From the NCBI GenBank assembly GCA_021740845.1, contig JAIOYZ010000002.1, positions 186,001-250,000 on the forward strand: a DNA stretch of 64,000 nucleotides, written 5' to 3'. Both the position numbers and the translations under genes were made by a program. Source of the stretch: Bacteroidia bacterium. GTDB lineage: Bacteria > Bacteroidota > Bacteroidia > UKL13-3. Below the pieces are notes generated by a model. It was not told the origin of the DNA, did no database searches, and saw only the letters and a program-made list of their open reading frames with translations. Below, piece by piece: positions 1 through 9,187 of this stretch (position 1 is its first letter; every line of letters begins with the position of its first letter).

Positions 1-1
1 C

Positions 2-1138
2 TTAAGAAAGCTATCTGAAGGTGGTTTTGCAACAACTTGTGTAAGTAAAATTGATGCAAAAACCTTTTTAGAAGTTGGCATCTTGAATAAAATTGAAAGC
101 CATAAAATTGTTTTTGTAAATGGCTGCTTATATCCAGAATTGAATGTAATTTTGGAAGAGGAAGAAGGTGTTATCATTTCAAATTTAGCTCAAGCTAGAA
201 AAAATCATTCTGCCCTTTTCAGTGCGCACTTTGGTAAATATGCAAAATTTGAGGGCGAAGGTTTAAACGCCATGAACACCGCTTTAATGAGCGATGGCGC
301 ATTTGTTTTTGTTCCTAAAGGAAAACAATTAAAGCATCCAATATTAATTACAAATATTGTAGACGCTACAGAAACCAATGTTCTTCAGCAGCCTAGAAAC
401 CTTGTTATTATTGAAGAAAGTGCTTCTGCGACCATTATTGAAAATTATATTTCAATGGGAATTAACTCTTCATTTACCAATGTGGTTAATGAAATATTTG
501 TTGATGAAAATGCCCAACTAGAACATTATAAAGTTCAACGCACAGGTGGAGAATCTTATCACAACAACTACACACAGATTTTCCAAAATGGAAATACCAA
601 TATCAATCAGGTAACGCTTACTCTTAACGGACAATGGGTGCGCAATAACCTCCATTTTTATATGAATGGTGAAAATTGTAATAGTCTTTTGTATGGTTTA
701 TACATCCCAGATGGTAATCAATTTGTAGATAACCATAGCCGGGTAGATCATGCAAAACCCAATTGTTTTAGTGATGAGAAATACAAAGGGATTTTAAAAG
801 ACCAATCTACAGCCGTTTTTAATGGTAAGATTATGGTTCATATAGATGCACAAAAAACCAATGCCTACCAACGCAATCAAAATATTTTGTTGAGCAATGA
901 TGCAACGGTAAATACAAAACCTCAATTAGAGATTTTTGCAGACGATGTAAAATGTACTCATGGTGCTACTATTGGTCAATTAGATGAAGAGCCTATGTTT
1001 TACTTGAGAAGCAGAGGCATTTCTGAAAACGAAGCTAGAAAATTATTGTTAAATGCTTTTGCCGATGATATAGCAGAGAAAATAAAAATCCCTGAATTGG
1101 TGCAGATTCTGGAAGCAGAAATTGAAAGAAAATTATAA
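2..1138 (+). CDS. sufD: SufD, Fe-S cluster assembly scaffold subunit (5' end outside window)
   Basis: The reading frame is open from base 2, so the gene is cut by the left edge; 378 residues are visible and perhaps 50-60 N-terminal residues are missing. A TTG at 83 could be taken for a start but the frame continues upstream without a stop. SufD forms the SufBC2D scaffold on which iron-sulfur clusters are built. The C-terminal two thirds show the SufB/SufD right-handed helix region, with the conserved stretch around DNHSRVDHAKPNCFS and the family ending SRGISENEARKLLLNAFADD. sufS follows after 38 bp and sufE after that, the usual Bacteroidota order, so sufB and sufC are expected just upstream. 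Family assignment is secure. Confidence 0.93.
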   Translation, partial: LRKLSEGGFATTCVSKIDAKTFLEVGILNKIESHKIVFVNGCLYPELNVILEEEEGVIISNLAQARKNHSALFSAHFGKYAKFEGEGLNAMNTALMSDGAFVFVPKGKQLKHPILITNIVDATETNVLQQPRNLVIIEESASATIIENYISMGINSSFTNVVNEIFVDENAQLEHYKVQRTGGESYHNNYTQIFQNGNTNINQVTLTLNGQWVRNNLHFYMNGENCNSLLYGLYIPDGNQFVDNHSRVDHAKPNCFSDEKYKGILKDQSTAVFNGKIMVHIDAQKTNAYQRNQNILLSNDATVNTKPQLEIFADDVKCTHGATIGQLDEEPMFYLRSRGISENEARKLLLNAFADDIAEKIKIPELVQILEAEIERKL

Positions 1139-1176
1139 GCACAACCTTGGATTTACCTCCTACGAACAATAAAAAA

Positions 1177-2418
1177 ATGACAACAGCACAAAAAGATTTT
1201 TCAGTTATTAGAGAGGAGTTCCCCATTTTAAACCAAAAGGTAAATGGTCATCCACTTATCTATTTTGATAATGCTGCAACTACACAAAAGCCTGCAATTG
1301 TAATTAAGAATCTTGGCGCTTATTATCTTATTAATAATTCCAATATACATAGAGGTGCCCACACCTTAGCAGATAGAGCTACTGGCATGTTTGAGGCAAC
1401 TCGAAAAGCGGTACAAGCCTTTATTAATGCACCCGAAGCTGAGGAGTGTATTTTTACTAAAGGGGTTACAGAGGGGATAAATTTAGTGGCCCAAACTTGG
1501 GGTAGAAAATTTCTCCAAGAAGGTGATGAGGTAATTATTACTTATATGGAACATCATAGCAATATTGTTCCATGGCAAATGATATGTGAAGAAAAAGGAG
1601 CTATCTTAAAGGTTGTTCCTATTTTTGAAAATGGAGAATTGGATTTAGAAGCCTATAAAAATCTTTTGTCGGCTCGAACCAAACTGGTTTCTTGCGTTTG
1701 GGCAAGTAATGCCTTAGGAACCATCAACCCAATTAAGGAAATAATAGATTTAGCGCATCAAAATGAAGCAGTAGTTTTAATTGATGGTGCACAAGCGGGT
1801 TCACATATTCCTATTGATGTTCAAGCAATGGATATGGACTTCTTAGTTTTAAGTGGACATAAATTATATGGTCCTACTGGATTGGGAGTTTTGTACGGAA
1901 AAAGAGCTTTATTAGAAGCAATGCCACCATATCAAGGTGGAGGAGAAATGATTCGTGAAGTGAGTTTTTCTGGAACTACCTATAACGATATTCCATTTAA
2001 GTTTGAGGCGGGAACGCCTAATATTGCAGATGTTATTGCATTTAAATATGCATTAGAATTTGTGAACCAAATTGGTAAAGAAACTATCATTGAATTTGAA
2101 AATTCGCTACTAAACAGATTTGTTGCTGGTATAGATTCTTTGAATACTAAGTTTGGTTCAAACCGAATAAAACTAATAGGAACGGCCGCAAATAAAGTGG
2201 CTGTGCAATCTTTTACAATTGAAGGCAAACACCATTTTGATATTGGGATGATGTTAGATGCCAAAGGAATTGCGGTAAGAACGGGTCATCATTGCACACA
2301 ACCTTTAATGGATTTTTATAAAATAGAAGGAACGGTTAGGGCCTCTTTTGCTTTTTATAATACTTTGAAAGAAGTGGATGTTTTATTGGAAGCTCTTGAA
2401 AAAATTGCTTCAAGATAA
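1177..2418 (+). CDS. sufS: SufS cysteine desulfurase
   Basis: PLP-dependent group II cysteine desulfurase of 413 residues; it takes sulfur from cysteine and passes it as persulfide to SufE. The PLP lysine is in SGHKLYGPTGLGVLYGK, the catalytic cysteine in RTGHHCTQP, and DGAQAGSH supplies the cofactor aspartate. I chose ATG 1177 because the protein then begins MTTAQKDFSVIREEFP, like other SufS proteins; a TTG at 1147 would add ten residues of no family character. It lies between sufD and sufE and is probably cotranscribed with both. Confidence 0.95.
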   Translation: MTTAQKDFSVIREEFPILNQKVNGHPLIYFDNAATTQKPAIVIKNLGAYYLINNSNIHRGAHTLADRATGMFEATRKAVQAFINAPEAEECIFTKGVTEGINLVAQTWGRKFLQEGDEVIITYMEHHSNIVPWQMICEEKGAILKVVPIFENGELDLEAYKNLLSARTKLVSCVWASNALGTINPIKEIIDLAHQNEAVVLIDGAQAGSHIPIDVQAMDMDFLVLSGHKLYGPTGLGVLYGKRALLEAMPPYQGGGEMIREVSFSGTTYNDIPFKFEAGTPNIADVIAFKYALEFVNQIGKETIIEFENSLLNRFVAGIDSLNTKFGSNRIKLIGTAANKVAVQSFTIEGKHHFDIGMMLDAKGIAVRTGHHCTQPLMDFYKIEGTVRASFAFYNTLKEVDVLLEALEKIASR

Positions 2419-2431
2419 ATACCTTAAACAA

Positions 2432-2860
2432 ATGACAACAACAGAAATACAAGACGAAATAATTGATGATTTCTCTCTATTTGATGAAGATATGGAGAGT
2501 AAGTTGTTCTACTTAATGGATTTGGGAAAGAAGCTTCCAGCAATGCCTTCAGAGCATCAAACAGAAAATTATATTGTTAAGGGTTGTCAGAGTAAAGTTT
2601 GGTTATTCCCTGTTTTTGAAGATGGGAAATTGTTTTTTGAAGCCGATAGCAATACAGAAATAACAAAAGGATTAGTGAGTTTATTGATAAAGGTTTGGAG
2701 CGGCAAAACGCCAGAAGAAATAATGGCTACCGACTTATATTTTATTGAGAAAATTGGCATGAGTAGAATGATTGGTTCGCAAAGAAGTAACGGCTTTAGC
2801 AGCATGATTAAACAAATTAAGATGTATGCTTTTGCCCTTTTAAGTAAAGAAAACAATTAA
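2432..2860 (+). CDS. sufE: SufE sulfur acceptor protein
   Basis: SufE accepts persulfide from SufS and hands it to the SufBCD scaffold. The 142-residue protein has the acceptor cysteine in IVKGCQSKVW and the family motif around SRMIGSQRSNGF. ATG 2432 is chosen, 13 bp after the sufS stop; the frame extends upstream to 2378 only by overlapping sufS and gives a stretch without SufE similarity. Neighbours and size are as expected. Confidence 0.93.
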   Translation: MTTTEIQDEIIDDFSLFDEDMESKLFYLMDLGKKLPAMPSEHQTENYIVKGCQSKVWLFPVFEDGKLFFEADSNTEITKGLVSLLIKVWSGKTPEEIMATDLYFIEKIGMSRMIGSQRSNGFSSMIKQIKMYAFALLSKENN

Positions 2861-2895
2861 GGTTAGTGGAAAATAATAATTCAAGTACGATTCAA

Positions 2896-3231
2896 ATGAC
2901 AACTGAAAATACACCCATAAGAAATTTTGTAGATGTGCAAAACGAAGCCATACAAGTTTTGCAAACTATCTTTGATCCAGAAATACCTGTAAATATTTAT
3001 GAGCTGGGATTAATTTATGAAGTAAACGTATCGCATGAATTAAATATAGAAATTATCATGTCGTTAACTTCTCCATTTTGTCCTGCCGCTCAAAGCATGC
3101 CAGCCGAAATAAAAGAGAAATTGGGTGCTATGGAAGGCGTAAAAGAAGTGGAAGTAAAAGTAACTTTTGATCCACCTTGGAGCCAAGATTTAATGAGTGA
3201 ATCAGCTAAATTGCAATTGGGATTTTTGTAG
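2896..3231 (+). CDS. sufT: SufT-like MIP18/DUF59 Fe-S assembly protein
   Basis: A 111-residue MIP18 (DUF59) domain protein. It shows the family signature DPEIPVNIYELGLIYEV and SLTSPFCPAAQSMPAEI with the conserved cysteine, then VTFDPPWSQD. In Bacteroidota such genes end the SUF operon and help deliver clusters to targets; the exact step is not settled. ATG 2896 gives a protein beginning MTT, as sufS and sufE do. A GTG at 2866, preceded by AAGG, would add ten residues and cannot be excluded. It is the last gene before a convergent minus-strand run. Confidence 0.88.
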   Translation: MTTENTPIRNFVDVQNEAIQVLQTIFDPEIPVNIYELGLIYEVNVSHELNIEIIMSLTSPFCPAAQSMPAEIKEKLGAMEGVKEVEVKVTFDPPWSQDLMSESAKLQLGFL

Positions 3232-3238
3232 AGTATTC

Positions 3239-3265
3239 CTTTTAGGTTTCGGTTTGAACCAAAAG
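3239..3265. repeat. GGTTTGAACC motif inside a weak hairpin between convergent genes
   Basis: The exact decamer is at 3251-3260 with the flanks TTTC and AAAA. CTTTT-a-GGTT (3239-3248) can pair with AACCAAAAG (3257-3265), nine pairs with one bulged A and an 8-base loop. It sits in the 37-bp gap between the ends of the sufT-like gene and the peptidase gene, so a terminator role for one or both is plausible. One of eight copies lying between genes. Confidence 0.5.
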
Positions 3266-3268
3266 AAT

Positions 3269-4234
3269 TTATCGGAGCCGAATGGTTCTTCCTGTTTTCA
3301 ATTTAGTATTAACTTTTATTCCATTTAATTTAGATACCCTCGTTGCACTAATTCTATATCTACGTGCAATAATTGCAATGGTATCTCCTTTGCGCGCTTT
3401 AACATACTTTGGAACCTTAGGCGCCTTAGCCTTTAACTTGGCTGCCTGAACATCGTACAAGTGCTTAAAACAACCTTTGTCAACCTGAAAAGTATCATTT
3501 AATAAAGAACCACTTGGGAAATGAATAATGGTGGCTGGATCAATTTTTTCACCTTGAAACCTTACCTCAAAATGCAAGTGTGGGCCAGTACTTCTTCCTG
3601 TGCTTCCTGCTAATCCAATAATATTTCCACCCTTTACAGGCTGACCAGGATAAGCAAGTAATTGGGAGAAGTGAGCATATAATGTTTCTAATCCATTATT
3701 ATGTCGGATCAAAACTACATAACCGTAATCTGAGCTTTTTTTAGCTATGCGAACAACTCCCTCAAATGCCGCATAAACAGGGTCACCAACCTCCATCCTA
3801 ATATCCGTACCAAAATGAAATTTTTGTCGACGACCCCAGTTTCTAAAACCAAAATTGGATGTAATATCGCCAATTGCTGGCGGATGAAAAGAACAATCAT
3901 CGTAATTTGCTAACACCAAGCGAATGGTGTCTTCCATGTTTTTTAAATCTTTCTTGTAGGGATTAATTGTAATGGTATCCCAAGAAGAATAAAACATGTT
4001 GGCAGGTGCAAAGGCCGTATCAAATAAAAAATCTTTTGGCCTAATATAATCCCAATATCTATCAGAACTAGAAACAATAACACTATCATATTCCGCAGCT
4101 TCACTTTCCTCCTCTTCCTCCTCTTTTTCGTCGCTAACTTCTGTGCTATCTGTAACTTGTGCAAAAGTCTTTGAGTTGAAACTGAAAAATAAAAGAAAAT
4201 ATATACTTACTACAACAATCCTTTTTACAACCAT
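3269..4234 (-). CDS. Secreted M23 metallopeptidase with LysM domain
   Basis: 321 residues. An N-terminal signal peptide ends near FAQ (residue 26), followed by a very acidic linker (residues 34-50). The M23 (LytM) zinc endopeptidase domain spans about 115-240: H140 and D144 in FHFGTDIR, H188 in TLYAHFS and H219/H221 in GPHLHFEV, all ligands present, so it should be active on peptidoglycan cross-bridges. A LysM domain at about 277-321 would bind the glycan. It starts 6 bp downstream of the ribF stop, so the two are probably cotranscribed. A separate amidase activator role is less likely because the metal site is intact. Confidence 0.88.
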   Translation of the reverse strand: MVVKRIVVVSIYFLLFFSFNSKTFAQVTDSTEVSDEKEEEEEESEAAEYDSVIVSSSDRYWDYIRPKDFLFDTAFAPANMFYSSWDTITINPYKKDLKNMEDTIRLVLANYDDCSFHPPAIGDITSNFGFRNWGRRQKFHFGTDIRMEVGDPVYAAFEGVVRIAKKSSDYGYVVLIRHNNGLETLYAHFSQLLAYPGQPVKGGNIIGLAGSTGRSTGPHLHFEVRFQGEKIDPATIIHFPSGSLLNDTFQVDKGCFKHLYDVQAAKLKAKAPKVPKYVKARKGDTIAIIARRYRISATRVSKLNGIKVNTKLKTGRTIRLR

Positions 4235-4240
4235 GCCTAT

Positions 4241-5179
4241 TTAATTATTGGCCATTTCAAGCCTTTTCAATGACTGCAATTTATCATTTTGTAATTGAGA
4301 TTTCAGTGCATCCAAGTTAGCGAACTTGGCTTCATCCCTTAATTTATCAACAAATTGGAGGCTTATAGTTTGATTGTAAATTGATTCACTAAAATTAAAT
4401 ATGTGGACTTCTATACTTCTTCCCTTCCCCTCAATGGTTGGATTATTGCCAATATTGAGCATTCCACCATATTTTAAATTGTTTATTATTACCCAAACAG
4501 CATATACTCCATCTTGAGGAATTAATTTATAGGGTTCATTAATTTGAACATTTGCCGTTGGATAACCAATTGTTCTACCAAGTTTTCTACCTTCAATAAC
4601 TAATCCGCAAATTGAATACGGCTTACCCAAAAACCTTGCTGCTAATTCTACCTCTCCACTCTTTAATGCCTCTCTTATTTTTGTTGAACTCACAGACATT
4701 TGGTCAACATCCTGCTCAGAAATTTCTTTAACTTCAAATCCATATGCAGGTGCAAATTCTTTTAGGTGAGCAAAACTTCCTTCCCTATTCTTCCCAAACC
4801 TATGGTTATAGCCAATCACCAAATATTTGGTTCCAATTTTATTTACTAAAATATCTCTTATAAATTCCAATGAACTCAACCTAGAAAACTCTTTGGTAAA
4901 AGGTAAAATTAACAAATGATCAATACCTTGATCTTCTAAAAGTTTTATCTTTTCCTCTGTGGTACTTAATAAATGCAAGCCATGATCTTCTGGAAACAAA
5001 ACCATTCTTGGATGAGGATGGTATGTTATCAATACGGTTTCTCCACCATTTTGCTTTGCTAATTCTTTGAGTTGATTCAAGATAACCTGATGGGCAGCAT
5101 GAACGCCATCAAAGGTTCCTTGGGTAACAATGGCTGTTTCAATTTTCTGGAATTCTTCTAAACTTCTATAAACCTTCAT
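4241..5179 (-). CDS. ribF: RibF, bifunctional riboflavin kinase / FAD synthetase
   Basis: 312 residues. It phosphorylates riboflavin to FMN and adenylylates FMN to FAD. The N-terminal nucleotidyltransferase domain has GTFDGVHAAH (21-30; the usual form is G-N/S-FDGVHxGH) and the SSTKIREAL motif; the C-terminal kinase domain has GRTIGYPTANV. Start ATG 5179 gives MKVYRSLEEF; the frame extends further upstream but adds only non-conserved residues. The M23 peptidase gene follows after 6 bp. Confidence 0.93.
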   Translation of the reverse strand: MKVYRSLEEFQKIETAIVTQGTFDGVHAAHQVILNQLKELAKQNGGETVLITYHPHPRMVLFPEDHGLHLLSTTEEKIKLLEDQGIDHLLILPFTKEFSRLSSLEFIRDILVNKIGTKYLVIGYNHRFGKNREGSFAHLKEFAPAYGFEVKEISEQDVDQMSVSSTKIREALKSGEVELAARFLGKPYSICGLVIEGRKLGRTIGYPTANVQINEPYKLIPQDGVYAVWVIINNLKYGGMLNIGNNPTIEGKGRSIEVHIFNFSESIYNQTISLQFVDKLRDEAKFANLDALKSQLQNDKLQSLKRLEMANN

Positions 5180-5230
5180 GCTTGCAGCGAAAATAAGAAA
5201 ATACACGAAAACTTAACCCTTGGTTCAGAC

Positions 5231-5274
5231 AAAAAAAATAAAAAAGCCCACCCAGTTTCCCGAGTGGACTTTTA
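5231..5274 (-). terminator. Rho-independent terminator of the hsp20 gene
   Basis: On the minus strand AAAAGTCCAC pairs, with one mismatch, with GTGGGCTTTT around a short loop and is followed by a run of T interrupted by one A. It lies 31 bp downstream of the hsp20 stop and upstream of ribF. Confidence 0.75.
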
Positions 5275-5304
5275 ACCTATGAAAACTCAAGCTACCCTGC
5301 TTGT

Positions 5305-5754
5305 TTACTTAATAACGACCTTAGTGGCATTTTGTTTTACTTCGGTCTTTGGAATGGAAATATTTAGCATTCCATCCTCAAATCTTGCATCAATTTTACT
5401 TTGATCAACATTTTCTGGAAGGGTGAAAGTTCTTGAAAATTTACCATAAAAATTTTCAACCATATGGTACTTTTCGTCTTTGTTTTCGGTGTTTAAAACA
5501 CGTTCACCGCTAATTTTTAATTCATTCTTTTCAATATCAATTTGAATTTGTTCTTTCTTTAAACCTGGTAATGCAATGGCAACTTCAAATTGGTTTTCTT
5601 TTTCAAGAACATCAACTCTTGGTTTAAAAAAAACATTGCGTTCAAATTTGCTCAAACCATCGTTGAAAAATGAATCAAATAGGGTGTTCATTTCTGTTGG
5701 CAAAGCTCTTTCCCTGAAGAACTCTCTAGCCGGATTAAATTTAATAAGTGTCAT
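5305..5754 (-). CDS. Small heat-shock protein (Hsp20/alpha-crystallin)
   Basis: 149-residue holdase chaperone. The alpha-crystallin domain covers about residues 45-149, with the motif AIALPGLKKEQIQIDIEKN and, near the end, FEDGMLNISIPK carrying the conserved G-x-L; a basic tail ends VVIK. ATG 5754 is preceded by AAAGGAGA nine bases upstream, a strong Shine-Dalgarno sequence that fixes the start and is unusual in this window. The frame runs 26 codons further upstream but that part has no family similarity. The gene is single, with its own terminator, as suits an abundant stress protein. No HrcA (CIRCE) operator was seen upstream. Confidence 0.93.
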   Translation of the reverse strand: MTLIKFNPAREFFRERALPTEMNTLFDSFFNDGLSKFERNVFFKPRVDVLEKENQFEVAIALPGLKKEQIQIDIEKNELKISGERVLNTENKDEKYHMVENFYGKFSRTFTLPENVDQSKIDARFEDGMLNISIPKTEVKQNATKVVIK

Positions 5755-5859
5755 AATGTATTTCTCCTTTAGTTTTTTTGTTTGGATACACTCTAATTTG
5801 CAAGTAGTATTCCAATCCAATAAAAAAGCCATTATGTCTTATTTACTTAAAATAAATTC

Positions 5860-5869
5860 GGTTTGAACC
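5860..5869. repeat. GGTTTGAACC motif, intergenic copy
   Basis: Exact decamer with flanks ATTC and AAAA, in the gap upstream of hsp20 and downstream of the CsgG-like lipoprotein gene. It reads on the strand opposite to both genes and is 106 bp from the hsp20 start. Confidence 0.7.
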
Positions 5870-5919
5870 AAAATAGCAAGACAAAAAGTCGCTTTTAACG
5901 AAATTCGAGGGCTAAATCG

Positions 5920-7284
5920 TCATTGTTCAATATAGATATTAATTTCGTCAATCATCTTTTTTGCAATGGTTTTGCAAACCAAATGAGTCATTTCTTCTTT
6001 GCTAGCAATTTCTTTTTTAACACTATTAAATTGCTCTCTAAATGCTGTTGGCTTTTGGGGCATGAAATTACCTGTTGGCAACTCAGGATAAAGGTTACTA
6101 ACATTGCCATTATAAGTTGCATAATGAGTTTCATCTGCAACTTCTTCGCTTAATACCTCGCTTGCTACAACTTGAGCAGTTTGGGTTGAAACCAATTGAT
6201 AAAACACTCTATAGTACACCCTTCTTTTTTGGTGAACATCACAATATTTTACTTTTTTAAACCTTGTAACTGATTGTGGAATTCCTCCAGTTGAAGATGG
6301 GATTTGCTCAGTTACTGCTTCATAAGCTACAATAGAATCAGTTAATACTCCTGGATCTTCGAAAACCAAATCACTTAAAGCTGTCATTAATACATACTTT
6401 AAACCAATCAACTTTCCAGCTTTTGCAGCGCTTTCAGGGTCTACAATTCCGCTCATTCCTAATTCTTGTTCTCTCAGCATTCTTTCTAATTCTGCCCTAT
6501 CAACAACCTTTAGAAATGGATTTTTACTAACAACCATTGAGGCAACAATTTGTTGGTAAAGTCTTACATCAAAACCTTGCTCTCTTGTTTGGTTTTGAAC
6601 CAACATTATTCCAATACCAACACTTGCTTTCACAAGAACTTCATCTCTTAGCGCTTTGGAATTTTTATAGGTAATATCTTGTGCAACTACTTTATTGAAA
6701 TCGCGATAAGCTTCTTTAAAATTACCAGCCTCCATCATTTTAATACCATGCTGATAAAGGGGTTCTATTAAACTTCTTGTTCTTAAAACTGTAGCATTTT
6801 TATAAGTTGAATCAATTTCTGATATGGCTGTAAATTTCTGTTCTGCTATATCGTATTTATTATCCTGCATAAGCAGAATTCCTTCATCATATAATTTACT
6901 GATATATTCATTTTTAATATCCTCATAAATTTCGTCGTACATGCTTGGCCACTCCAATTCAACTCCCACAGAATTGCAACCTTTAAAATATTTCTTACAC
7001 GACAAATATTGATGAACCGAATTTGCTTGATCATTGGCTACCACATATTTACTGAATTGAGAAAACTTCCCATTTAATACAATCGAACCTGCTTTTTGTA
7101 GACCTTGAGTAGCTTCAATATGGCCAGGTTTTACCAATAATACATTGTAATAATAATTGGCAGCACCATCCATATTGCCTAGTTCATATTGCCTATTACC
7201 ATCCTGCATCAATTTCTTGCTAGGATCACAGGAAACCAATAGAAAACAAAAAAACAAAATGCTTACAATCGAGAATCTATTCAT
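5920..7284 (-). CDS. TPR lipoprotein with CsgG-like domain
   Basis: 454 residues. The signal peptide ends in a lipobox (LLVSC, Cys 19), so this is a lipoprotein. Residues about 20-220 look like TPR-type repeats (NRQYELGNMDGAANYYYNVLLVKPGHIEA and later NFKEAYRDFNKV). A CsgG-like region follows, with VVDRAELERMLREQELGMSGIVDPESAAKAGKLIGLKYVL in the expected order. CsgG forms the curli export pore in the outer membrane, but no csgA, csgB, csgE or csgF is present here, and TPR-CsgG lipoproteins of Bacteroidota are otherwise uncharacterised. It starts 3 bp after the argS stop and is probably cotranscribed with it. Confidence 0.75.
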   Translation of the reverse strand: MNRFSIVSILFFCFLLVSCDPSKKLMQDGNRQYELGNMDGAANYYYNVLLVKPGHIEATQGLQKAGSIVLNGKFSQFSKYVVANDQANSVHQYLSCKKYFKGCNSVGVELEWPSMYDEIYEDIKNEYISKLYDEGILLMQDNKYDIAEQKFTAISEIDSTYKNATVLRTRSLIEPLYQHGIKMMEAGNFKEAYRDFNKVVAQDITYKNSKALRDEVLVKASVGIGIMLVQNQTREQGFDVRLYQQIVASMVVSKNPFLKVVDRAELERMLREQELGMSGIVDPESAAKAGKLIGLKYVLMTALSDLVFEDPGVLTDSIVAYEAVTEQIPSSTGGIPQSVTRFKKVKYCDVHQKRRVYYRVFYQLVSTQTAQVVASEVLSEEVADETHYATYNGNVSNLYPELPTGNFMPQKPTAFREQFNSVKKEIASKEEMTHLVCKTIAKKMIDEINIYIEQ

Positions 7285-7287
7285 GGT

Positions 7288-9066
7288 TTACATTTTTTCT
7301 GGAACTTCTATTCCTAATAGTGAAAAGGATGAACGAATAACAGCTGCACTTAGTTCACAAATTTGCAATCTCATATTCTTTTGATTTAAATTAACTTCTT
7401 TAAGAATCTGATGGTCGTGGTAAAACTGACTATAATTTTTCGCCAATTCAAATACATAATTGCAAATAACTCCAGGACTCATTTCCCTTCCAGCCTCAGC
7501 AATTACAAGTGGGAAATGATATAACTTTACTAGAATTTCTTTTTCAACTTTACTTAAACTTACTTCATTTGGTTCAAACCGAAACTCATTGGAGCCAGCA
7601 TTTCTTAAAACTGATTTTATACGAGCATGGGTATATTGAATAAATGGCCCAGTATTTCCTTGAAAATCGATGCTTTCCTCTGGATTAAACATCATTTTTT
7701 TCTTTGGATCAACCTTTAATAAATAATATTTAAGTGCACCCATCCCAATGGTATGATAAAGTTTCTTTAAATTCTCCTCACTTTCGCCATCCATTTTACC
7801 TAAGGCTTTAGTGGTTTCTTCTGCAGTTAATTCCATTTCAGAAATTAAATCATCTGCATCAACTACGGTTCCTTCCCTACTTTTCATTTTACCATGAGGT
7901 AATTCTACCATTCCATAACTTAAATGAAATATACCTGGAGCATAAGATTTGCCAAGCTTTATAGCAATTTGTTGCAGTACTTTGAAATGGTATTCTTGTT
8001 CATTACCTACCACATAAATGGAGCGGTTGCAATTAAAATCTGCAAACTTCAATTCAGCAGTTCCTAAATCTTGGGTTATATAAACAGAAGTTCCGTCGCC
8101 TCTCAAAACTAATTTTTGATCCAAACCCTCTTCGCTCAAATCTATCCATACAGAGTTATCATCTTTTTTGTAGAAAATTCCAGCATCTAAACCTTCTTGA
8201 ACAATTTCTTTGCCTAATAAATATGTATTTGATTCGTAATAATAATGGTTAAAATTAACACCTAACTTTTTATAGGTTACGTCAAATCCTCTGTAAACCC
8301 ATTCGTTCATCATCTTCCAAACCCCAACAGTTTCAGGATCATTTGCCTCCCATTTTACTAATAATTCTTGAGCGGCTAAAATGCTTGAAGCCTTTTTACC
8401 AGCATCTTCTTCAGTCATTCCATTTAAGCAAAGCTCCTTAATTTCTGATTTGTATTTTTGGTCGAATAAAACATAATATTTCCCTACCAAATGGTCACCT
8501 TTTAAACCAGATGATTCAGGAGTTTCTCCATTACCAAACTGCATCCAAGCATACATACTTTTACATATATGAATTCCCCTATCGTTTACCAAATTGCAGG
8601 TTATTACTTTATGTCCGGTTGCCTTTAATATTTCTGCAACTGAATATCCCAAGAGATTATTTCTTATATGACCTAAATGAAGAGGCTTATTCGTGTTTGG
8701 GGAAGAATATTCAACTAATACTGCTTCTTTAGAGTTTGGTTCAGCAAAACCATAATTAGAAATTGAATACGAAGAACTCAAGAAATTTAACCAATATTCT
8801 TGTTTAATACTCATGTTCAGAAAACCTGTTACTACTTCATAAGAATCTATTTCAGAACAATTGTCATTTAGAAAAGCACCTAGCTCCTGAGCTGTTGCAG
8901 CTGGACTTTTTCTTGAGGCTTTCAGATACGGGAAGACTACAAATGTAAAATCACCAGAATAATCGTCGCTTGTCTTTTCAATAACAACATTTTCTGGAGC
9001 TATAGTAATTTGGTATAAACTATATAATGCCGTTGCAATTTGACCTTTTATTATATCTTGAATCAT
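7288..9066 (-). CDS. argS: Arginyl-tRNA synthetase
   Basis: 592-residue class I synthetase charging tRNA-Arg. It has an N-terminal Arg_S additional domain, the HIGH-type motif in SSPNTNKPLHLGH, the KMSKS-type motif as GKMKSREGT, and a C-terminal DALR anticodon-binding domain with the QYTHARIKSVLRN signature. ATG 9066 is chosen over the adjacent GTG 9069. Length is normal. The GGTTCAAACC motif lies inside at 7571-7580, read there as FRFEPN. Confidence 0.95.
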   Translation of the reverse strand: MIQDIIKGQIATALYSLYQITIAPENVVIEKTSDDYSGDFTFVVFPYLKASRKSPAATAQELGAFLNDNCSEIDSYEVVTGFLNMSIKQEYWLNFLSSSYSISNYGFAEPNSKEAVLVEYSSPNTNKPLHLGHIRNNLLGYSVAEILKATGHKVITCNLVNDRGIHICKSMYAWMQFGNGETPESSGLKGDHLVGKYYVLFDQKYKSEIKELCLNGMTEEDAGKKASSILAAQELLVKWEANDPETVGVWKMMNEWVYRGFDVTYKKLGVNFNHYYYESNTYLLGKEIVQEGLDAGIFYKKDDNSVWIDLSEEGLDQKLVLRGDGTSVYITQDLGTAELKFADFNCNRSIYVVGNEQEYHFKVLQQIAIKLGKSYAPGIFHLSYGMVELPHGKMKSREGTVVDADDLISEMELTAEETTKALGKMDGESEENLKKLYHTIGMGALKYYLLKVDPKKKMMFNPEESIDFQGNTGPFIQYTHARIKSVLRNAGSNEFRFEPNEVSLSKVEKEILVKLYHFPLVIAEAGREMSPGVICNYVFELAKNYSQFYHDHQILKEVNLNQKNMRLQICELSAAVIRSSFSLLGIEVPEKM

Positions 9067-9130
9067 CACGTAAAAATAAGGCTCAAATATAGGTCAAGCC
9101 TTTTATTTTTACTGACAAATTATGTGATAA

Positions 9131-9166
9131 AAACAAAAAAAGCGGCCCAACCGAAATTGTGCCGCC
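9131..9166 (-). terminator. Rho-independent terminator after the CBS gene
   Basis: On the minus strand GCGGC (9161-9165) and GCCGC (9142-9146) pair, extended by CAA/TTG inside, and are followed by seven T, a G and more T. It lies 22 bp after the stop of the CBS-domain gene. Confidence 0.8.
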
Positions 9167-9187
9167 TTTCACCTAAAACTTATGAAA

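Noticed and set aside
83-1138. TTG 83 as a complete SufD start.
   Set aside because: The same frame is open back to base 2 and codes a continuous sequence with no stop, and the protein would be about 50-80 residues shorter than normal SufD; the gene is cut by the window edge.
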